Assembly: GCF_900112585.1 (NCBI RefSeq)
Contig: NZ_FOLY01000001.1
Location: 496,001 to 560,000, forward strand
Length of the DNA: 64,000 bases
Source of the DNA: Kushneria avicenniae
GTDB lineage: Bacteria > Pseudomonadota > Gammaproteobacteria > Pseudomonadales > Halomonadaceae
Direction of reading: 5' to 3'
Below the pieces are notes generated by a model that saw only the letters and a program-made list of their open reading frames with translations, was not told where the DNA came from and did not search any database. Positions within the stretch are counted from its first letter, which is position 1. Each line of letters begins with the position of its first letter. Position numbers and translations under genes: made by a program. Below, piece after piece: positions 9,362-18,496 of this stretch.

Positions 9362-11245
9362 TTAGTGGGTCAGCATGGCGTTCAGGCGACGCACGTAAGC
9401 GGCCGGATCATCCAGCTGGCCACCTTCAGCGATCACGGCCTGATCAAACAGCACATGTGCCAGATCCGTGAAGGCCTCGCCTTCGCTGCTCTCGAGACGT
9501 GAGACCAGCGCATGCTCCGGATTGAATTCGAGAATCGGCTTGACCTCGGGTACCGGCTGACCGGCGGCTTCCATCAGACGACGCATCTGATAGCCCATCT
9601 CGTTTTCCGGCAACACCACACAGGCCGGTGATTCGGTCAGGCGATGCGTGACCCGCACTTCCTGTACCTGATCGCCCAGCGCTTCACGGAAACGCTCGGC
9701 CAGTCCTTCCTTGGCCTTCGCACTCTCCTGCTGCGCCTGCTTTTCCTCTTCGCTGTCGATCTCGCCCAGGTCCAGATCACCGCGCGTGATATCGACCAGC
9801 GATTTGCCATCAAATTCGGTGAGGTGCGTCATCAGCCACTCATCGATGCGATCTGACAGCAGCAGCACCTCGATGCCCTTCTTGCGGAAGATCTCCAGAT
9901 GCGGGCTGTGACGGGCAGCATTGAAGCTGTCAGCGATGATGTAGTAGATCGTCTGCTGACCTTCCTGCATGCGCGAGATATAGTCGGCAAGCGACTGATC
10001 CTGCACGGCGCTGTCGGTATGGGTGCTGGCAAAACGCAACAGACCGCCGATCTTTTCACGGTTGCCGTGGTCTTCTGCCGGCCCCTCCTTGAGCACGCTG
10101 CCGAACTGGGTCCAGAAGTTCTGGTAGGTCTCGCTGTCCTTTGAAAGCTTGCCCAGCATATCGAGCGCACGCTTGGTCAGCGCGCCTTTCATCTTCTCGA
10201 CCTGCGGGTCCTGCTGCAGAATTTCACGCGAGACGTTGAGCGACAGGTCGTTGGAGTCGACCACACCCTTCACAAAGCGCAGATAGAGCGGCAGGAACTG
10301 CTCGGCATCATCAATGATGAAGACACGCTGCACGTAGAGCTTGAGGCCACGCGCGCCTTCACGCTGATAGAGATCAAACGGCGCGCGCGAGGGCACATAC
10401 AAAAGGCTGGTGTACTCGAGCTTGCCTTCGACCTTGTTGTGGCTCCAGGTCAGCGGATCGCTGAAATCGTGCGCGACATGCTTGTAGAACGCCTTGTACT
10501 CGTCATCGCTGACCTCGGTACGCGGACGTACCCACAGCGCCTGAGCCTCGTTGACCGTCTCCCAGGTCACGGTGACATCGGTGTCGTCTTCGCCTTCCTG
10601 AACGGTCGGCATGCGGACCGGCACTTCAATGTGGTCGGAGTACTTGCGCACCAGCGCCTTGAGACGATGCTCATCGGCAAATTCAAGCGCATCCTCCTTG
10701 AGATGCAGCACGATTTCGGTGCCATGCTCGGCGCGCTCGATATCAGCGATGGTGAACTCGCCCTCACCTTTCGAGCGCCACTCGACACCCTGATCCTGCG
10801 CGGTGCCGGCCAGACGCGTACGTACCACCACCTCATCGGCAACGATAAAGCCCGAGTAGAAGCCCACACCGAACTGGCCGATCAGGCGAGCGTCCTTTTG
10901 CTGCTCACCGGACATCTGCTTGAGGAACTCGGCGGTGCCGGACCTGGCAATGGTGCCCAGATTGGCGATCACGTCTTCGCGATTCATGCCGATGCCGTTG
11001 TCACGTACGGTGACGGTTCTGGCATCCTTGTCGAATTCGATTTCGACGCGAAGCTCGGGATCTCCCTCATAGAGGGCGTCGCTTTCCAGCGCCCGGTAGC
11101 GCAGCTTGTCACAGGCATCGGCACTGTTGGAAATCAGCTCACGCAGAAAGATTTCCCGGTTGGAGTACAGGGAATTGATCATCAGGTGAAGAAGCTGTTT
11201 GACTTCGGTCTGGAAACCGAGCGTCTGCTCTTGCGCACTCGTCAT
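9362..11245 (-). CDS. htpG: Chaperone HtpG (Hsp90)
   Basis: The protein has 627 residues from the ATG giving [20 protein letters not shown], the family start; a start at 11287 would add 14 residues. The GHKL ATPase domain shows [16 protein letters not shown] and [13 protein letters not shown]. The middle domain and the C-terminal dimerisation domain are full length. HtpG is the bacterial Hsp90, a cytoplasmic ATP-dependent chaperone. A near-perfect sigma-32 promoter lies 92-117 bp upstream, so heat-shock control is expected. Confidence 0.97.
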   Translation of the reverse strand: MTSAQEQTLGFQTEVKQLLHLMINSLYSNREIFLRELISNSADACDKLRYRALESDALYEGDPELRVEIEFDKDARTVTVRDNGIGMNREDVIANLGTIARSGTAEFLKQMSGEQQKDARLIGQFGVGFYSGFIVADEVVVRTRLAGTAQDQGVEWRSKGEGEFTIADIERAEHGTEIVLHLKEDALEFADEHRLKALVRKYSDHIEVPVRMPTVQEGEDDTDVTVTWETVNEAQALWVRPRTEVSDDEYKAFYKHVAHDFSDPLTWSHNKVEGKLEYTSLLYVPSRAPFDLYQREGARGLKLYVQRVFIIDDAEQFLPLYLRFVKGVVDSNDLSLNVSREILQQDPQVEKMKGALTKRALDMLGKLSKDSETYQNFWTQFGSVLKEGPAEDHGNREKIGGLLRFASTHTDSAVQDQSLADYISRMQEGQQTIYYIIADSFNAARHSPHLEIFRKKGIEVLLLSDRIDEWLMTHLTEFDGKSLVDITRGDLDLGEIDSEEEKQAQQESAKAKEGLAERFREALGDQVQEVRVTHRLTESPACVVLPENEMGYQMRRLMEAAGQPVPEVKPILEFNPEHALVSRLESSEGEAFTDLAHVLFDQAVIAEGGQLDDPAAYVRRLNAMLTH

Positions 11246-11336
11246 GGCAACGTTTCTCTTCTGACAATAATCAACAGGGTAAGGCACGCCGTGCGGCCGA
11301 TTGCTCTAACCGCAACGTGCGGTGTGTTACCCGTTT

Positions 11337-11362
11337 ATGGGGGAAGTTGCCGATTTTTCAAG
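11337..11362 (-). promoter_or_regulatory. Sigma-32 heat-shock promoter of htpG
   Basis: Read on the minus strand, CTTGAA (11362-11357) is followed after 14 bp by CCCCAT (11342-11337). This matches the E. coli RpoH consensus CTTGAA-N13..15-CCCCAT at every core base. The transcript would have a leader of about 85 nt before the htpG ATG. Confidence 0.85.
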
Positions 11363-11368
11363 AGAAAC

Positions 11369-11394
11369 GGCCCCACATCGATCGATGCAGGGCC
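11369..11394 (-). terminator. Probable terminator of the DUF1232 gene
   Basis: On the minus strand, GGCCC and GGGCC flank an almost self-complementary GCATCGATCGATGT, followed by GTTTCTCTT. It separates the DUF1232 gene from the htpG promoter immediately downstream. The T-run is interrupted. Confidence 0.55.
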
Positions 11395-11415
11395 GCCGTC
11401 TGGAGAGGTCAACCG

Positions 11416-11742
11416 TTATGAGGCGGGCGAGTCGGCGCTCTCGCGCCAGCGGCGATAGACATCAAGCTCTTCATCGAGCTTGGCCAGCAGCCAGCCGCCG
11501 ATGACGAGATCATCCAGAACTCCCCAGAAGGGAATGAAATCCGGGATCAGATCGATGGGGCTGACCATATAGACGATGGCCAGCGCCATCAGGCCCACTG
11601 CCTTTTTGGGCAGCGGCCGATAGCGCCCCTTGCGCCAGTCGTTCAGCATGGGAAAGAAGGTACGCAGCGCCTTGAAAATGCGCCAGTAGACGCGGCCACG
11701 GCCACGAATCAGACCGATGGGATTGAGTCGACCTTTTGCCAT
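11416..11742 (-). CDS. YkvA-type DUF1232 membrane protein
   Basis: The protein has 108 residues. The hallmark of DUF1232 is present: a hydrophobic helix ending YMVSPIDLIPDFIPFWGVLDD, where the S-P-I-D-L-I-P-D core is diagnostic. It is a small inner-membrane protein with basic N-terminus and acidic C-terminus. The function of the family is unknown. The gene is monocistronic upstream of htpG. Confidence 0.85.
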   Translation of the reverse strand: MAKGRLNPIGLIRGRGRVYWRIFKALRTFFPMLNDWRKGRYRPLPKKAVGLMALAIVYMVSPIDLIPDFIPFWGVLDDLVIGGWLLAKLDEELDVYRRWRESADSPAS

Positions 11743-11820
11743 GGATGGGTACTCCGGATCAAGAATGCTGTTTTAAAAAGGCCGTTGTCATCGTGCGGGG
11801 TCAACGTCCCGGGAACTGAA

Positions 11821-11860
11821 GATCCCTTTGACGGGATCGTTAAATCCAGCTACCTGGATT
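11821..11860. repeat. Two inverted repeats upstream of the transglycosylase gene
   Basis: GATCCC-TTTGAC-GGGATC (11821-11838) and AATCCAG-CTAC-CTGGATT (11843-11860) lie 4 bp apart, about 70-110 bp before the slt start. They may be operators or RNA hairpins in the leader. No clear promoter spacing was found around them. Confidence 0.4.
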
Positions 11861-11931
11861 AGTCTAGGCCCCCTGCGCGCAGTATGCCTGTGCCGGGCAT
11901 GTTCATATCGGTGGCTGACAGGAGTTTTCGG

Positions 11932-13866
11932 GTGAGGTTGACGCAAAAATTAACCAGACGCTGGCTGGCCATGATGCTCGCCGCGGGACTTGCCACGCCG
12001 GCGCTGGCCGGTGACGAGCGCTTTAGCCAGGCCTTTGAGGCCGCTCGTGCCCAGCAGTGGGATCAGATCGATCACGACGCCATTCGCGGACACATACTGG
12101 AAGGCTACGTTGAATATCACGAGCTGAAGTCACGTCTGCCGGGTGTATCGCCATCAGTCGTCAATGACTATCTCGAGCGCTATCAAAACTCGGTGCTGTC
12201 AAAATGGATGCGCGGCGTGGCACAGGATGCCTGGGGACCGCGCCAGCAGTTCAATGATTTTCTCGCCATCAGTGATGGCGTCCCGGAAGGGACCACGCGT
12301 CAGTGCTGGTACTACAGGGCGCTCATGCCCGACCAGCCGCAGCGCGCAGCACTGGGCGGTCGTGAACTGTGGCTGGTCGGCCACTCGCAACCCGCCGCCT
12401 GCGATCCGCTGTTTGACCAGCTGCGGGCCAACGGCACCATCACCGGCGCCGACATCTGGGCCCGCATGATGCTGTCATGGCGAGCGGGAGAGGATGGCAT
12501 GCTGCGCTACCTCCCGGATGAGCTGCCCGAGAACTGGCAGCCCCAGCGCGCCGCCTTCGAGCGCCTGCAGGGTGATCCCGGCAGCGTAACGACACTTCCC
12601 GACACCCTCAGCAATGACACACCGGGCATCGCCTCTCTTTATACCACCGCCATGGTACGCCTGATTCGACAGGATACTGCCCGGGCACTGTCCGCCTGGC
12701 GAGCGATCAAGTCGCGGATACCGCTGACCGATGAACAGCAGCACGATATCGAGCATGATCTGGCCTTTTACTCGCTGGTGCGGGATGTGGATGCCAATGC
12801 ACAGTGGGCCGACGCCGCCACGGCGCAGCTGGGTGATCAGGATCTTTTTGAGCTGAGAACCCGCAAGGCGCTCGAGCATCGTCAGTGGCGTGAGGTCGCG
12901 GCATGGATCGAGCGCATGGCACAGGATGATCGCCGTGATGCTCACTGGCAGTACTGGCTGGGGCGCGCCCGAGAACAGCTGGGCGATGCAGACGGAGCGC
13001 ACCGGGCCTGGCAGATTGCAGCCGGTCAGCGCAGCTTCTTCGGGTTTGCCGCTGCCGATCGCCTCCACCAGCCCTACGCCCTTCAAAACGAGCCGGTCAC
13101 CATCGCCAGACACGATCTTGACGATGCCGCTGCCCTGCCCTCGATGCGCCGCATTGCCGCACTGTATCGCATCGACGAGCCGGGGCTTGCCCGCGCCGAA
13201 TGGTATTACCTGATGGGGCATCTGCCCAAAGCGCAGCGCCCGACGCTGACGCAATATGCGCTCACCCAGCAGTGGTATGACCTGGCCATTTACGCCGCCA
13301 TTCGCAGTGATCGCTGGGACGCGCTCGACTGGCGCTTCCCGCAGGGCTATACCGACCTTTTCCAGAAATGGGGCCAGCAACGCAATGTCGATCCATGGCT
13401 TCTCATGGCGCTGGCGCGACGCGAAAGCTCCTTCAATCCGCAGGCACAGTCACCGGTCGGCGCGCGTGGGCTGATGCAACTGATGCCCGGTACGGGACAG
13501 CATGTCAGTCAGCAGTTGGGGGTGCCCTGGCAGGGTGTCACAAGCCTTGAGGATCCTGACACCAATGTCATGCTGGGCAGCGCTTACATTCGTGACATGG
13601 CCGCACGCTACAGCGGCAACCGCGTTGCCGCAGCAGCAGCCTACAATGCGGGGCCCGGCCGTGTGGACCGCTGGCTGGCCGCCAGCGACGAGCCCTTTGA
13701 TCTCTTCATCGAGGAGATTCCGTTTCGAGAGACACGCGAATACGTTCAGGCCGTACTGACCTATCGCGCCATCCTTGAAGGGCTTGCGAAGGGTTCTACT
13801 CAGGGCGTTCACATGATGACCGAGCATGAGCGAACGACTCGATACAACGGTGCCCTTCAGCGCTGA
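11932..13866 (+). CDS. slt: Soluble lytic murein transglycosylase (Slt70 family)
   Basis: The protein has 644 residues from a GTG at 11932, chosen because GGAG lies 7 bp upstream and the product then begins with a clean signal peptide cleaved after ATPALA. An ATG at 11884 would add 16 residues. A long alpha-superhelical U/L domain is followed by the C-terminal catalytic domain: LARRESSFNPQAQSPVGARG contains the catalytic Glu, then GLMQLMP and AAAAYNAGPGRV. It cleaves MurNAc-GlcNAc bonds to 1,6-anhydro products in the periplasm. Confidence 0.92.
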   Translation: MRLTQKLTRRWLAMMLAAGLATPALAGDERFSQAFEAARAQQWDQIDHDAIRGHILEGYVEYHELKSRLPGVSPSVVNDYLERYQNSVLSKWMRGVAQDAWGPRQQFNDFLAISDGVPEGTTRQCWYYRALMPDQPQRAALGGRELWLVGHSQPAACDPLFDQLRANGTITGADIWARMMLSWRAGEDGMLRYLPDELPENWQPQRAAFERLQGDPGSVTTLPDTLSNDTPGIASLYTTAMVRLIRQDTARALSAWRAIKSRIPLTDEQQHDIEHDLAFYSLVRDVDANAQWADAATAQLGDQDLFELRTRKALEHRQWREVAAWIERMAQDDRRDAHWQYWLGRAREQLGDADGAHRAWQIAAGQRSFFGFAAADRLHQPYALQNEPVTIARHDLDDAAALPSMRRIAALYRIDEPGLARAEWYYLMGHLPKAQRPTLTQYALTQQWYDLAIYAAIRSDRWDALDWRFPQGYTDLFQKWGQQRNVDPWLLMALARRESSFNPQAQSPVGARGLMQLMPGTGQHVSQQLGVPWQGVTSLEDPDTNVMLGSAYIRDMAARYSGNRVAAAAAYNAGPGRVDRWLAASDEPFDLFIEEIPFRETREYVQAVLTYRAILEGLAKGSTQGVHMMTEHERTTRYNGALQR

Positions 13867-13896
13867 AGAACCTGCACGCCATATGCCAGGCAAGCG

Positions 13897-13927
13897 AGGG
13901 CCCTCCACACAGGGCCCTTTCTTTTTT
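13897..13927 (+). terminator. Terminator of slt
   Basis: AGGGCCC (13897-13903) pairs with GGGCCCT (13912-13918) and is followed by TTCTTTTTT. It abuts the stop of the convergent ExoD-like gene. Confidence 0.8.
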
Positions 13928-14495
13928 AAAGCACAAGCCACATGGACAGCATGCCTGCAATAGCAACGGCCAGAGCTGTCAGGACAATCAGACCATCACG
14001 CGCAATCATGCCCAGCGCGATCAGCAGCAGCATGCCAGCCGGCAGCGCCGCTGCGAATGGCAACAGTTCCAGCGGTGCCATCGACAGACTCAACAGTGTG
14101 ATCAGTACTGCCACCACACGTCGGGCAACGCTGGTATCCATAAACAACAGACGCGGCTTGAAAAGATACTCAAGGCGTCCGGCCCAGGGGTCGATGCGAA
14201 CCACCAGGCGATGAAATCGATCGGCCCCGATGGATACCCTGCGCAGTCGCTCTGGCAACCAGGGATGAGTGCGACCGAATACCTGCTGAACAGCGACCAA
14301 TGCCATGAACAGCCCGCAGGCGGTCGGGATACCCGGTATGGGACAGACCAGTGCCAGTAATGAAGGGATGATCAAAAGTGAGCCAAAACCGCGCGCTTCA
14401 AAGGTTGTCAGAATGTCATTGATACTGACATCGCTGCCTTCATGCCCTTCATCAAGGGTTGTTAACAGCTCGCGTAGTGTCGTGCCATTGCTCAA
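13926..14495 (-). CDS. ExoD-like membrane protein
   Basis: The protein has 189 residues. A short polar N-terminus leads into ISINDILTTFEARGFGSLLII-like sequence, then PxxPGIPTACG and three or four hydrophobic segments at the C-terminal end. This layout is that of the exopolysaccharide synthesis ExoD family, first known from rhizobia, where the biochemical role is unclear. It is upstream of the slt terminator and downstream of the CDF transporter on the same strand. Confidence 0.8.
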   Translation of the reverse strand: MSNGTTLRELLTTLDEGHEGSDVSINDILTTFEARGFGSLLIIPSLLALVCPIPGIPTACGLFMALVAVQQVFGRTHPWLPERLRRVSIGADRFHRLVVRIDPWAGRLEYLFKPRLLFMDTSVARRVVAVLITLLSLSMAPLELLPFAAALPAGMLLLIALGMIARDGLIVLTALAVAIAGMLSMWLVL

Positions 14496-14556
14496 GATAA
14501 ACCTCGGTGTCGGACTGGTGGATCACGGCATGTCCCCGGCGTCAGTGATCTGTCAA

Positions 14557-15498
14557 TTATTCTGGTGCCTGAGATGACGTGTTCGTGTCGACCTCCAGAC
14601 TGGACTCTGCCTCGATAAATATCCGCTTGATCTCGCGGTGCTGCTGCTTGAGGCTTCGATCAAGCTCGGCGATCACTTTTTCAAGTCTTTCAGCCGGCAT
14701 TTGGCGATCAAAGCGCACGCTCAGGTTAACCAGTATGAAGTCCGGGCCCATATGCATGGTCAATACCTCGTTAACGGCCTCGACCTGGGGATGATTTCCC
14801 ACGGTAGTACGAATATTGTCAACCACGCGGCGGTTGGCACTTTCACCAATCAAAAGCCCCTTGGTTTCGATGGCAAGCCATACTGCCGTACCCGCGAGAA
14901 TCAAGCCGATGATGATGGAAGCCACGCCATCAAAGATCGGGTTACCAGTCACCTGACTCAGCCAGACGCCGCCCAGCGCCACGACAAGTCCCAGCATGGC
15001 AGCCGAATCCTCGAACAGCACCATGAACAGCGAGGGGTCCTTGCCACGCTGTACCGCCTCGACATACCCCCATTTACCCTTGGCCTTGCGAAAGCCGTGA
15101 AGTGCAAACAGCCAGGAAGCGCCCTCAAAGAGAATGGCCAGTCCCAGCACGATGTAATTGATCAGAGGCGATGACATGGGTTCGGGTGAGAGAATGTGGA
15201 TCACCCCCTCGTAAAACGACACGCCGGCGCCGATCGCAAAAATCAGCAGCGCCACCACGAAGCTCCAGAAATAGATTTCCTTGCCATGACCGAACGGAAA
15301 ATCACGATCCGGTGGCTTTCGTGCCCGATGCATCCCCAGCAGCAGCAGTATCTGGTTGCCGGTATCCACTACCGAGTGGATGCCTTCGGAAAGCATGGCC
15401 GAGCTGCCCGTAATGGCAGCGGCCACGAATTTGGTAATGGCAACCGCCAGATTGCCCGCCATCGCGGCGTAGATGACGGCTTTTGATTCAGAGGCCAT
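14557..15498 (-). CDS. Cation diffusion facilitator (CDF) transporter
   Basis: The protein has 313 residues and about six membrane helices. The helix-2 metal site reads SEGIHSVVDTGNQ and the helix-5 site reads FEDSAAMLGL, where classical Zn exporters have HxxxD in both; the second His is replaced by Glu. The FPFGHGKEIYFWSF loop and this substitution match the SLC30A9-like branch. A cytoplasmic C-terminal domain follows (about 205-300). Efflux of a divalent metal such as Zn, Co, Mn or Fe is likely; specificity is uncertain. Confidence 0.88.
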   Translation of the reverse strand: MASESKAVIYAAMAGNLAVAITKFVAAAITGSSAMLSEGIHSVVDTGNQILLLLGMHRARKPPDRDFPFGHGKEIYFWSFVVALLIFAIGAGVSFYEGVIHILSPEPMSSPLINYIVLGLAILFEGASWLFALHGFRKAKGKWGYVEAVQRGKDPSLFMVLFEDSAAMLGLVVALGGVWLSQVTGNPIFDGVASIIIGLILAGTAVWLAIETKGLLIGESANRRVVDNIRTTVGNHPQVEAVNEVLTMHMGPDFILVNLSVRFDRQMPAERLEKVIAELDRSLKQQHREIKRIFIEAESSLEVDTNTSSQAPE

Positions 15499-15519
15499 GG
15501 TGGCGTCCTTTTTCGAAGA

Positions 15520-15954
15520 CTAGCGCTCGCGCTGATGCTTGATCGACAACTGGTCGTTAAGGGTCCAGAAATCGTAGAGTACGCCCAGTAGAAACAGGCC
15601 ACCGGTCAACAGATAAATGATGCCCGTGATCCACTTGCCCATGTACATGCGGTGAATACCCAGCGCGCCGAGAAAGGTCAACAGTATCCAGCTGACCGTG
15701 TAGTTTCTGCTGCCGCGCTGAAAGCGTAGATCAGCCTGACGATCCATGAGCGGGATTAAAAACAGGTCGATAATCCAGCCGATCAGGAAAAGACCGAAGG
15801 TAAAAAACCAGATCGTTCCCGTAATGGGCTTGCCGTAATAGAAGCGATGCGCGCCGGTAAAACCGAAAAGCCACAGCAGGTAGCCCATGAGCATGTTATG
15901 GGTACCTTGAGTGGCAGAAGCGTTATGAGCAGGAGCATGGTCGGGTGCAGACAT
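15520..15954 (-). CDS. Double TM2-domain protein
   Basis: The protein has 144 residues and contains two tandem TM2 (NINE-type) units. Each has the pattern helix, G-x-H-R-x-Y-x-G-K, helix: GFTGAHRFYYGKPITG (about 32-47) and GALGIHRMYMGKWITG (about 97-112). Most TM2 proteins have a single unit, so this is an internal duplication giving four helices. Function is unknown. It lies 21 bp upstream of the CDF transporter on the same strand and may be co-transcribed. Confidence 0.82.
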   Translation of the reverse strand: MSAPDHAPAHNASATQGTHNMLMGYLLWLFGFTGAHRFYYGKPITGTIWFFTFGLFLIGWIIDLFLIPLMDRQADLRFQRGSRNYTVSWILLTFLGALGIHRMYMGKWITGIIYLLTGGLFLLGVLYDFWTLNDQLSIKHQRER

Positions 15955-16041
15955 GGCATTGCCTTTTAAAGGATTGAGTCTGCACCCGATATGGTGGCGG
16001 AGAATGAAACAGTCAATGTCGCAACGGCCAGCTGCCCGACA

Positions 16042-16509
16042 TTACGTACATCTCTCCATGTTCAAAAGCCCCGAGATATCGCTCGAGTTCGGCATGACGC
16101 CAAACCCCATACGCTCATAGAGCCGGCGCGCCGGATTTTCGGCAAACACCTTGAGACGCATCTTCTCGGCACCGAGCGCCTCCTGCCGGGCGATCCAGTT
16201 CGTCAGCACATCGGCACCGATGCCCTGTCCACGCCATGGCGCCGCCAGGTGCAGCTCGCGCAGATAGTGAATACCACCCTCCGAATCCCAGGCAATCAGC
16301 CCGGCACGCTGCTCGTTACGCATGATAATGGCCGTCTCCAGCCGCACCCACTGCTCCCTGAAAAGCTGGCGACTGAAGACCATGCGACGCTTTTGCCAGT
16401 AGGGCGACATGGTTTCCTCGACCAGCTGCTGGGCAAAGCGCAGATCGTCGGTGTGATTACCGGGCCGCCAGTCCAGCGGCCACTGCGGCTGCGATGTCAC
16501 CGCGCTCAT
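16042..16509 (-). CDS. GNAT-family N-acetyltransferase
   Basis: The protein has 155 residues. The acetyl-CoA pyrophosphate loop APWRGQGIGADVL and the C-terminal NPARRLYERMGFG are typical of the GNAT fold. The substrate is unknown. The ATG overlaps the stop of the upstream 2OG oxygenase gene by 4 bp, so the two form an operon. Confidence 0.85.
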   Translation of the reverse strand: MSAVTSQPQWPLDWRPGNHTDDLRFAQQLVEETMSPYWQKRRMVFSRQLFREQWVRLETAIIMRNEQRAGLIAWDSEGGIHYLRELHLAAPWRGQGIGADVLTNWIARQEALGAEKMRLKVFAENPARRLYERMGFGVMPNSSDISGLLNMERCT

Positions 16510-17345
16510 GAGACGCCCAGCTCCCGAAGCCTTTCCTTGAGATAGCCGTCGGCGCTATAACGCTCGGAGAGCACTACCTCGGGTCGTGGATGCAGAAACA
16601 GCGGCAGCGACAACCGTGCGCGCTGCCGCGAGGCTCCTTCGGGATTGACAACCCGATGGGTGGTCGATGGGAAATAGCCGCTGGAGGCTTCCTGCAGCAT
16701 ATCGCCCACGTTGATAATCAGCTGACCCGGGTCACAGGGCACGGGCAACCATTGACCATCACGCCCCTTGACTTCGAGTCCTGCTTCGTTGGAGGCAGGC
16801 AGCACGGTAATCAGGTTGATGTCCTCATGCGCCCCGGCACGCACGGCGCCCGGAGTCTCCTCACCCTCAAGGGCCGGATAGTAGAGCACGCGCAAAAGCG
16901 TCTGATGGCTGTCGCGAATCATGCTGGAAAGCGACTCGCTGAAGCGTTTCGACACCTCCTCCGGGGTATTGGCTTCGATCCAGCCCAGCAGGGTGGTCGC
17001 CACTTCCTGAGCAATTCGATAGTACTCGTCGATATCGGCCTGCAGGCTTTCGGGCACCTTCGTCCCCGGGTAGATATGGAAGTACTCCTTAAGATCCTTC
17101 TGTGTCTGCCCCTTGGCCGTTTCAGAAACGCTGGCAGGAAAAAAACCGGCGTGGGTCGCGGGATCGAATCGCCACTGATGCTTGCCTTCATTTTCAAAAA
17201 AGGCCGTCCAGCCAGCGTAGATTCGCTCAACGAGCGCCTGCGGCACGGGGTGGTTACGCACCACGCCAAAGCCGGTCTCGCGCAGTGATTGCGTAAACTG
17301 CTGTGCCGCTTGCGGATTTTTATAATCGACGTTTTGAACGTTCAT
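16506..17345 (-). CDS. 2-oxoglutarate/Fe(II) oxygenase, isopenicillin-N-synthase type
   Basis: The protein has 279 residues from the ATG at 17345, which has GGAGG about 9 bp upstream; a longer frame from 17405 lacks such a site. The DIOX_N-like N-terminus contains [13 protein letters not shown]. The iron facial triad is seen in HED ([13 protein letters not shown]) and STTHRVVNP, and RxS of the 2-oxoglutarate site in [10 protein letters not shown]. Bacterial members of this group oxidise diverse small molecules; the substrate is unknown. It is translationally coupled to the downstream GNAT. Confidence 0.85.
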   Translation of the reverse strand: MNVQNVDYKNPQAAQQFTQSLRETGFGVVRNHPVPQALVERIYAGWTAFFENEGKHQWRFDPATHAGFFPASVSETAKGQTQKDLKEYFHIYPGTKVPESLQADIDEYYRIAQEVATTLLGWIEANTPEEVSKRFSESLSSMIRDSHQTLLRVLYYPALEGEETPGAVRAGAHEDINLITVLPASNEAGLEVKGRDGQWLPVPCDPGQLIINVGDMLQEASSGYFPSTTHRVVNPEGASRQRARLSLPLFLHPRPEVVLSERYSADGYLKERLRELGVS

Positions 17346-17562
17346 CAACCCTGCCTCCAATGCTGATCGTTTCATGCATGATGGCACGCACCTGGAGATT
17401 GGCAAATTGCACTTGACCTTTCTCAGGCGACTGAATCATGCTCACAGAGGTAGCTTTACAGAGAAGATGGCTGACCGGATTCCGATCGCCAGGCCTCTGA
17501 AAGCCCAACGCATAAACGGGCTGCGGCTCGGTATCACTGCAAATAAAGCAAGGACATCAAAG

Positions 17563-17769
17563 ATGGCAACCGGTACTGTCAAATGGTTCAACGACACCAA
17601 GGGATACGGCTTCATTTCTCCTGATGACGGTGGCGATGATCTCTTCGCACACTTCTCGGAAATTCAGGCTGAAGGCTTCAAGTCACTTCAGGATGGCCAG
17701 AAGGTCTCCTTCGAAGTCACTCAGGGCAAAAAGGGCCTTCAGGCCGCCAACATCAAGGCTGTGGACTGA
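17563..17769 (+). CDS. CspA-family cold-shock protein
   Basis: The protein has 68 residues and begins [23 protein letters not shown]1 (KGYGFI) and RNP2 (DLFAHF) are intact. It binds single-stranded RNA and DNA as an RNA chaperone. The ATG at 17563 has AAGGA 10-14 bp upstream. A strong terminator follows 27 bp after the stop. Whether this copy is cold-induced cannot be seen. Confidence 0.95.
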   Translation: MATGTVKWFNDTKGYGFISPDDGGDDLFAHFSEIQAEGFKSLQDGQKVSFEVTQGKKGLQAANIKAVD

Positions 17770-17795
17770 TCACTGCATCAGCATGTCTGCCTTGC

Positions 17796-17825
17796 AAAAA
17801 GCCCGCGCCAAAGCGCGGGCTTTTT
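17796..17825 (+). terminator. Terminator of the cold-shock gene (bidirectional form)
   Basis: AAAAAGCCCGCG and CGCGGGCTTTTT flank a CCAAAG loop. It lies just before the convergent lipoprotein gene and could serve both. Confidence 0.88.
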
Positions 17826-17856
17826 ATGTTCACTCAACAGGCAACAAGGCCGTAAA

Positions 17857-18279
17857 TCAGTTATCGAGATTTCTGGACTCTTCTGCCTGAGTCATGGCAC
17901 CCGACGAGCTGGTATTGGTCGCCGTATGAGCCGTGCCGCCTTCACGAGTGCTCATGCTTTCTTCGCTGCCGGACTCGGTGCTGTCCGACGATTCGTTCAT
18001 GCCCTGCATGGTGCCTGCATCCTCTTCAGCCCCTTCCTGCGATGTCGTGCCGGCATCACTGTCGGACCCCATGGTGTCATCGCTCATGCTGTCTTCAGAC
18101 TGATCAGCGGCGCCATCGGATGTCGCATTGGCCCCCTGATTATCCATGGACTGGCTGTTCTGGCTGGCTTCATCGGCCTGCTGTCCCGCCTCCTCGGCCG
18201 GATCATCCTGACCGCAGGCGCTCAGACCCAGCGCCATGACGAAGGCAAGGCTGGCTGCCGCAACTGTTTTCCCTTTCAT
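17857..18279 (-). CDS. Acidic low-complexity lipoprotein
   Basis: The protein has 140 residues. The signal peptide ends with lipobox LSAC, so Cys22 would be lipidated. The mature part is almost entirely Ser, Asp, Glu, Gln, Met, Gly, Ala and Thr, with no predicted globular core. GGGAGG lies 6 bp before the ATG, which argues for real expression and against the longer frame from 18387. No family is recognised. It could be an envelope-tethered disordered protein. Confidence 0.78.
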   Translation of the reverse strand: MKGKTVAAASLAFVMALGLSACGQDDPAEEAGQQADEASQNSQSMDNQGANATSDGAADQSEDSMSDDTMGSDSDAGTTSQEGAEEDAGTMQGMNESSDSTESGSEESMSTREGGTAHTATNTSSSGAMTQAEESRNLDN

Positions 18280-18496
18280 GAATACCTCCCTGATTACTTC
18301 AGATGTAGAGACTGCCTCTGCGGTGACTGCCGTATACGCAGTAAAGCGTAGATCAATACGAAGACGACAGCCGCCCGACGCCGGCACGTGACATCACGGT
18401 TCTACTACTTATAGCGGCATGGCAAATCATGCGCAGTCGTCGTTTTGTAACAAACAAGCCAATCCCCGAACCCTGTTGTCACCAACTGAAACGGGG

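Noticed and set aside
10439-11458. 339-residue open frame opposite htpG
   Set aside because: Antisense shadow of htpG that runs through the sigma-32 promoter and terminator.
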